Program-made: the position numbers and the translations under genes
NCBI RefSeq assembly: GCF_030052815.1
Contig: NC_079495.1
Location: 116,662,194 to 116,726,193 of the forward strand
Source: Hevea brasiliensis
Taxonomy: Eukaryota > Streptophyta > Magnoliopsida > Malpighiales > Euphorbiaceae
Direction: 5' to 3'
Length of the DNA: 64,000 bases
Shown here: piece by piece, positions 58,011-64,000 of the stretch
Layout of the letters: every line of letters starts with the position of its first letter
Position numbering within the stretch: the first letter of the stretch is position 1
The notes under the pieces: model-generated
Told to the model about the DNA's origin: nothing
What the model saw: the letters and a program-made list of their open reading frames with translations, nothing else
Database searches by the model: none

Positions 58011-58816
58011 TGGGTGCCATCCTATAAGGAGCAATGGAAATGGAGTTGTCTCAATAGCAAATTCAACTTCCCTTTCTGGTGGCAAACCAGGTAACTCTTC
58101 AGGAAATACCTCTGGGAAGTCTCTTACTGTGGGTATATCACTCAGGTTTGACTTAGCCTGCCTAGTATCCACCACATGTGCTAGGTAGGCTTCACAGCCT
58201 TTTCTTATCATTCTTCTTGCGAGATGACATTGGACAAGAAATCTGTCCTTTCCCCCACAATTGTGATCTCATTACCTTCAGAAGTTTTTAAAGAAATTCT
58301 CTTCAATTTGCATTCAACTATTGCCTGATGACGTGACAACCAGTCCATTCCCAAAATCACGTCAAACTCATGGAAGAGCAACTCAATTAGGTCTGCCAAG
58401 AATTCATACCCCTGAATCCTTAACGGGCAACCCTTGTATACATGGTTCACCACTCCACTGTGTACCAATGGATTAGTGACGCGACAGTCTTGGTCACTCA
58501 CCCCTACTAGGCTCCCCCTTTCTACGGGGATGTTGATGCAGAAGGATGAATGGGTGGTTCCTGGATCCACCAATGCATGCACAGTGTATTGTAGAGGAGA
58601 ACGCACTCGATGACGTCCGGGCATCTTGCTCCTCCCGAGCTCTGGGGCATAAGCTCGCAGGTGGTCCGTTATCGGCCTCTCTGGCTCGGATGCAGCCTCT
58701 GTGATGGTCCCGCGATTTCCTACCCCTTTGTGGTGCTCTGTTTGTGTTGGAGCAGTAGTTCTGCGTGGAGTTCTTGGTGATGCTCTGTCGACCCACACCT
58801 TAGCAGCACTAGTCAC
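57969..58816 (-). pseudogene. G3 protease and protease-RT linker
   Basis: The protease active site is VDPGTTHSSF (D-P-G in place of D-S-G; usual for this lineage). [20 protein letters not shown] follows at about residues 155-175 of the 58816-58208 frame. The linker at 58211-57969 reads MIRKGCEAYLAHVVD and then [20 protein letters not shown]. The two frames overlap by 4 nt, a frame change near 58210. Confidence 0.85.
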
Positions 58817-58819
58817 TCT

Positions 58820-59700
58820 CCAACACTCCCTTATGCCATTTCAAGCGGTGTGGACATGCAGAAGATGTTGGGCTGGTCCCTGAACCCCATCCTGGAGAGC
58901 GCCACCGATAGTGTGGGTGACCTCTCCTAGGGGTAAATCGTGGCTGGGCCCCGAGGACCACGACCTTGTGGCTGGCCTGAACTCTGTGTAGATGGACCCT
59001 TGAACCTCTTCCCAGGTGCAGGAGATGAACTAGACTGACCCGAGCCCCTCTTCTGCTGTCTATCCCTTCTAGTCTGCTCACTAATTCTTACTTTTTCAAC
59101 CTTTATTGCAGCTTCCACTCACTTGGTAAATTCGGTGATTCCTGGATCTTTATGTTGTCATTTAGTCCCTCTTCAAATCTCTTACACCTTTCACCGTTAG
59201 GGACTATCTCCCTTCCGTAGCGGCTTAATCTAACGAATTCCTTCTCATATTCCTGCCTCAGTTAATGAATTCCCTTCTTCTCTCTTCTAGATATACAGTA
59301 CCCACATATTTCTTCTTGAATTCGAGAGGAAAAAGTCCCAAGTTACCATTTTTGGTGTACTTCGGACACGTATACCACCATTCATAAGCATCATCTTGCA
59401 ATAGAGATATGGCAGCTTCTAGGTTTTGTTCTGGGGTGCAGTGGAGTTGTTTTAAGACTCTGCCTGTTCTGTTCAACCAATTCTCGGCTGCAACAGAATC
59501 ATCTTCTCTCTTACTAAAGAAGTCCATTGCTCCATACTTTCTCAATTTTTCCAGGTGTGATTTTGGTTGTGGAGGTGGTGGTGGTGGAGCTGGCATTACT
59601 CCAGCCATTTGTCTGAAGAATTCAGCCATTTGCTGAAACATGGTCTGTGGAGGGCTCTGCTTGAGTTCTCCCATACCCGTGGAGCATGACTCTCCACTTC
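58820..59700 (-). pseudogene. G3 gag
   Basis: N-terminal part 59674-59258: MFQQMAEFFRQMAGVMPAPP, proline run, KLRKYGAMDFFSKREDDSVA, AENWLNRTGRVLKQLHCTPE, ISLLQDDAYEWWYTCPKYTK, the conserved capsid lead of chromoviral gag. The next segment is in another frame with stops near 59240. 59118-58820 (SEQTRRDRQQKRGSGQSSSS) is the basic, Ser-rich region where a zinc knuckle should follow, but only a corrupted one (CYRxG-like, near 58895) is seen. Confidence 0.8.
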
Positions 59701-59843
59701 CTCCTCAACTGCCCTCTGAGATGTAGGGTCCATATCCTATTCAAAATAAGAAAGATAAACAGATCTGCATTAGTGTCACCTCAACTCTTACAAATGCAAT
59801 GCATGGTATGGACTCAATCTAGGCCCAGAAACGCCTAAACCGT

Positions 59844-59855
59844 GCTCTGATACCA
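59844..59855 (-). other. G3 primer-binding site (initiator tRNA-Met)
   Basis: Minus strand TGGTATCAGAGC, 5 nt inside the 5' LTR. Confidence 0.95.
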
Positions 59856-59860
59856 CTAAA

Positions 59861-62800
59861 TGTGACACCCCTTACAGGTATACCCGAGTAAGCAATGTCA
59901 CACGCACCCAAGACACTCTATTATACTTTAATTAATTTTTTTCATGCTTTTGAACATAACTTGTGAAATATAATATCTTTGAGCCATTTTTCAAAATTAT
60001 AATTTATTGAGGTTCCGAAAATTTTAAAGAAAAATCCGGCAGAGTACCGGCTAAAAATGGAGAAAACAGTTCTTCGAAACCTGTGAAAAACACTTCCAAT
60101 ATTCATATTCAATCAATCCCAAACTCCAATATTAAAATCTCAACATTTTTCAATTTCATTTCTCAATCATTCATCTCGTGTGATATCATGTATAATCACA
60201 GATAAATATTCACTTTCCCATTCACAAACACAATTTTCATTATTTACATGAAAATCAAAATACATTACATAAGCTTCATTTACACAAAGAAAAATAAAAA
60301 TCAATTACAAAATACCAAAATGAAGCCTAGTGTCCTACCAATGCACTGTAGGTGGTGAGGTGACATGGGCACTATGCAGAGCTGCAAGATGGACTCACCT
60401 AGTCTGCGGTCTACTGGGCTCACGATCAGTATCTCCAGAACCTACGCGTGGCAAAAGCAACACGCTAAGCAATAATGCTTAGTAGTGCAATAATAAAATA
60501 AAAGAAAATAGCAGAAAATAAAAATGTATTGAATGTATATGTCTTATTTGTTTTGTATTTGTTATATTCATTTATTTCTTTAACTTTGTCCATTTTCATT
60601 CATTTGGTTGCCCAAGTAACCTATCTGGATAAACGGGTAAGTATCAAGTACCACACCATCGGTCACATATGTATCTCCCGGTGTGCAACAGAACAGCTAA
60701 TAAGCTGTAATGACAATAGGCACAAGGCCAAATATCAACACAAGGTCAGAATGGCTAAAAGCCATAAAATCACAGAATGGCATAATGCCATGTGCAGTAC
60801 TGCTAACTGAACCCTATTGGCATGCCAAACTATCCAAACCAATCTTGTTAGGTATACTAGGGCATTTGATACTTTAAAATTCTTCAATTTGTGAATTTCA
60901 AGTTTTGGTGTCACTATTCACTTCATTAGTCAACAAAAATGTTGACTTTTGGATAGAAAATAGGTGCATTGGTTTTAACACTCCCAATGTACCACATTTT
61001 GCATTTAAAACTTGTTGGAATTAATCACCAAATCCATTTCCAAGCTTAGCACTAAGGGGCAGAATTTTCAGTTTTTGTACCATAAGTTTACTGTTCTATT
61101 AGGGACTGTTACATTAGAAATTTCAGGAAATGGTAAACATGAAAGTTGTTCCTTATTTTGTCTATTTGAATTTCTTTTTTTGAATCACTCCATTTGGAGT
61201 TTTATAGCTCTAGATATGGTCCAAAAACCACAGCTGGCCGGATTTCCAATCTGCAGAATTTACCATATCTACAGTGCAGTGAACAGTGACTGCCACTGCC
61301 TTGTTGGATGGGTTCTGGCCATAATTTGGGATAGGTTTCTTCATGAAAGTTGTTTGTCTATGTCTTAACTTGTTGCTGTAAAAATTTCAGGTCAATTGAC
61401 CATTTCTACAGTGAGTTATGGCCAAATGAACAATTACTGTTCATTTGGTCATTCTGCAGATTCTGGTTGCAGGGTATCCGGATTGGGGCCAATTTTTGGT
61501 CCACTTGCTTTGGTCTTTTGGACATGGTTTCTTCAGAAAAATTGTGCCATTATAAGTCTAGTTTCATGTCCAATTGGCCAAACACCAATTGAACCTACAC
61601 AGCCAAAGATATGGCAGTCTAAACAGGCTGGATTCACAGCCTCCTTGCTGCTGTCCCTAGGCAGCCTACCATTTCACTTTGCCATGCTATATTTCAGTCC
61701 AAATTATGGTCAACTTACCTCAAATGGTCACTAATTGACCATTAGAATGTTCTTTAACAATTTCATTAGCCAAGTCAAATTTTCACTCCCAAACCCTAAT
61801 TTCCTTTAAGAATTTACACAAGGTACCTTAGTTTGACTCACTAACTCATTATCCACATGTATATATTCTTTAATCATGATCTTTAGTCCTCTTTAAATCC
61901 ATCAAAACAATCACTCTTATCCCTTCCTTAGGGCTGCCGAAATTCATGGTAAACATAAACATAAATTTCATTCATTTAAGTTACAAATTCTTACATATTT
62001 CAAGTCTCTAACATGGAATTAATGAGTTTTAGATACATATGTGCACTAACCTCTTGTAGGGCAGAATTTTCCCAAGCTTAACTTCACTTTCTTTCCTTTT
62101 CTTGGCTGCCAAACACTTCCCCAAGAGGTATGGACAAATTTTAATGAAAGGTGTTTAGGGTTTAGTAGTGAAACAAAGAGAGAAATGAAGTTTTTTTGAA
62201 GGTGTTAATGGAGGTTTGGGCAAGCTTGGATTTCGGCTGGTTAGGGAGGAAGAGGATGGCTGCTGTTGCTTTTTAATTTTTTTGGTCTCAATTATCTCTT
62301 TTATTAGTTAGTTGAGTGTTTGTTTAATTGTGATTGGAGGGGGCTTTTAAATGACATCATAAAGATGTCATAATTTGCTTTATTTTGATTTTTCTTTTCT
62401 TTTCATCTCTACTCATTTTCAATTTAATTTTTAGTAATGTTTATTCATATTTTATGTTATAATAATTATTTACTCAACTGGACAAGTCGGCCAAAAATCA
62501 CCTCTGAAGGCGAAATGAGCAAAATGCCCTCCGTTTGGCTTAACGGGTCAAAATTGTCTGTACCGATTGAAAAATTTTTCTAAATATTTTCTTGGCATTC
62601 TAATGCCATAGGGACCTCAATGACCCTTCTCTGGAGTCCCAAAAATTATTTTATGAATTTTTTCTCGGGTCTAGGGCTCCTAGTTGCGAGAACCGCAACT
62701 TCCCTCTAGGTTACCCATCGCTAGGGCACCGGCTCGTTTAACTTGGTTGTATTTTATTTCTAAAATTTTTTCCTAAATTTTTCTTATTAATATTTGAGTT

Positions 62801-62884
62801 AGTTATGGTCCCTCACTTTAGTTTAAATATTTTTCCGAACGTTCTAGTGAGAATGTACTGAGTTGCTCTGAGGAGGGTGTTACA
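59861..62884 (-). repeat. G3 5' LTR (3024 bp)
   Basis: Plus-strand start TGTGACACCCC, end GGGTGTTACA. Longer than the left copy by small GC-rich blocks such as the one at about 60035-60049 and 'gcaccggctcg' at about 62726-62736. Confidence 0.95.
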
Positions 62885-63015
62885 TCTTTAACACATCAAG
62901 CCACATGTATAGAACTTACTACTATTTCCTTTATCAGTGAAACCCCAAGTTTCACCGAAATTCCCCATCCATGATAGGAATTCCAACGTCAGAAAGTGGT
63001 AGTTGTTACTCTTGG

Positions 63016-64000
63016 GGTTTGTTGTAAGCACTTATTATTTCAATGAATAAAAGATGCATAAAAAAATTAGAAAATAAAGAGAGAATTTTATTGAGAAGAA
63101 AAAGATTCCTAAGTAGCTCTGACTTCTATTTTTGTAGGCGCTCGCTCTCTTAAATGGTATTTGAGCTTATTAGCATATTAAAACACTAAGAACAATGATT
63201 TTATGCAAAAATCCTAAACCTCCAACCTTGTATCACTAGTCCATGTTTGATCAAATAAACACAAATTAAAACATATATTTCATGGTCTAAATCAGCCTAC
63301 ATTGAACTCTAAATAAATTTGTGAAAGAAAAACTATGGATGGACCTTCAATTGGACCACCAAAGCACACCCTTTTTCTTGCTCTTCAAGAACTAGCAATA
63401 TCTACTCTTCTTTTCCTTGCTTCGATGTTCAAATTTACACCAGTATGGAGACCATGTTTAACACTTATACCTTCTTTCGTTTAATTTCAAAACACAAAAT
63501 TTTGAGAAATTTAATTGAATACCTTGTTTTGTGTGTTTGGTTTGAAAAAAAAAAAAGAATTTAATTTTATGAATTCAATTCTAGGAATTGATTATAACTA
63601 AAACCAATTTCTATTAAATTTGATGGAATTTGAAATGAATTTCATGAAACTTACATAACAACATTTTATAGACTAAAATGCCCTTATCAAAAAATTTTCT
63701 CCCACTCCTTCCTCTTTTGCTTAGCCACATATCAAATCTACTTAATATTAATTAATGTGCCCATGTATGTCACGCCAAGATGCAAATGCATGTCATGTTA
63801 TTTTTATATGGTGCTTTATAATTAATACATGATAAACTTACGCTGATTGAAGGAAAAGAAATTAAAATGCTAAAAAAGTAACATAAATTCATTTAATAGT
63901 ATATGCATTGATGTCATCTTAAATTTTAAACTTCAATTAATTCCAACCTTAAATTCTTAACCTTCACACTACATTGATGTCAATTGCTCACATAAATTCT
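63016..64000. other. Right flank of the nest, AT-rich spacer with MITE-like scrap
   Basis: No gene seen. 63525-63680 ('tgtttggtttg', 'ttcaattctaggaattgatt', 'tagactaaaatgcccttatc') resembles common plant MITEs rich in AATTC words, with no clear ends. A microsatellite-like A run is at 63547-63558. Confidence 0.4.

Larger units (their letters stand above)
52349..62884 (-). mobile_element. G3: Ty3/gypsy chromovirus (10.5 kb) inserted in the G2 LTR
   Basis: Exact target duplications tcttt (52344-52348 and 62885-62889). LTRs 52349-55347 and 59861-62884 are about 3.0 kb and nearly identical apart from a few GC-rich indels, so it is young. Minus-strand gene order is gag, protease, RT, RNase H, integrase, chromodomain; same broad Tekay/Del-like type as G1 and G2. 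The coding part has many frameshifts despite the similar LTRs. The integrase contains an intron-like 75-bp insertion (56060-56134). Confidence 0.95.
30055..63010 (-). mobile_element. G2: old Ty3/gypsy chromovirus hosting three other retroelements
   Basis: 5-bp target duplications cttgg at 30050-30054 and 63011-63015 bound the element. LTRs are 30055-33941 and 50051-63010, each enlarged by an insertion; stripped lengths are about 2.38 and 2.42 kb. The internal part is in two blocks (33942-35353 and 46054-50050) separated by the copia insertion. Gene order on the minus strand is gag, protease, RT, RNase H, integrase, chromodomain. The two LTRs differ by roughly 10% by eye, the most of any pair here, and the coding part is riddled with stops, so it is the oldest layer. 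Net length without guests is about 11.7 kb. Confidence 0.9.
50051..63010 (-). repeat. G2 5' LTR, split by element G3
   Basis: LTR sequence at 50051-52348 and 62890-63010, interrupted by G3 (52349-62884) with its target duplication tcttt. It ends GTTGTTACT (final base changed from A) before the target repeat cttgg. Confidence 0.85.

Noticed and set aside
60529..61734. Plus-strand frames in the G3 LTRs (also 53011-53208)
   Set aside because: Present in both LTR copies with differing lengths, antisense to the element and lacking domains.
1..64000. A multi-gene novel system (defence or biosynthetic cluster)
   Set aside because: Only two host genes are present, far apart; all other coding sequence belongs to identifiable retroelements.

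Overview
This is a stretch of flowering-plant nuclear DNA, most likely a eudicot: AT-rich intergenic DNA, plant-type introns, Ty3/gypsy chromoviruses, a Sirevirus-type Ty1/copia element, a Cassandra TRIM, a plant L1 LINE, hAT and Mutator-like MITEs. Species cannot be fixed from the sequence alone. Only two host genes are supported. Roughly 75-80% of the window is identifiable transposon sequence.

Layout. (1) 1-4.6 kb: the 5' half of a minus-strand gene for a TDBD (Tify-domain-binding-domain) nuclear protein. Three coding exons (4018 down to 2745) are readable with clean GT-AG junctions. The next intron runs off the left edge and holds a 185-bp tandem duplication split by a 2.08-kb copia-type solo LTR (523-2601). 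(2) 4.6-6.3 kb: promoter with telo-box, then AT-rich spacer with an (AT)n tract. (3) 6349-16376: complete but dead Tekay/Del-like chromovirus (element G1, minus strand, 2.55/2.6-kb LTRs, TSD tcaat). (4) 16879-18132: Cassandra TRIM with 5S-rRNA-derived Pol III promoter sequence in both 329-bp LTRs and a 516-bp hAT MITE (8-bp TSD) in the second LTR. (5) 18.4-20.6 kb: minus-strand LINE remnant. (6) 21.85-24.04 kb: a 195-bp tandem duplication, then a Mutator-like MITE nested in a sibling copy (9-bp TSD). (7) 25590-25835: small plus-strand gene for an 81-aa proline-rich protein, not recognised. (8) 25.9-30.05 kb: spacer with decayed repeats. (9) 30055-63010: a nest built on an old minus-strand chromovirus (G2, TSD cttgg). 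It holds a solo LTR (31937-33439) in its left LTR, a 10.7-kb plus-strand Sirevirus-like copia element (35354-46048, TSD atcga) in its integrase region, and a 10.5-kb minus-strand chromovirus (G3, 52349-62884, TSD tcttt) in its right LTR. (10) 63.0-64 kb: flanking spacer.

The most interesting items are: a 75-bp insertion in the G3 integrase, flanked by a duplicated CAGGTA, that looks exactly like a spliceable GT-AG intron at a proto-splice site; the intact 596-codon extra ORF of the copia element beside a broken gag-pol; the Cassandra element with its 5S promoter; and the self-nested Mutator-like MITE. I found no CRISPR, operon or bacterial-type system and no tRNA gene.

All retroelement gene sets here carry frameshifts, stops or lost catalytic residues. 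Some micro-indels cluster at CG-rich words between otherwise near-identical LTRs, so part of the 'decay' may be consensus error in the assembly.
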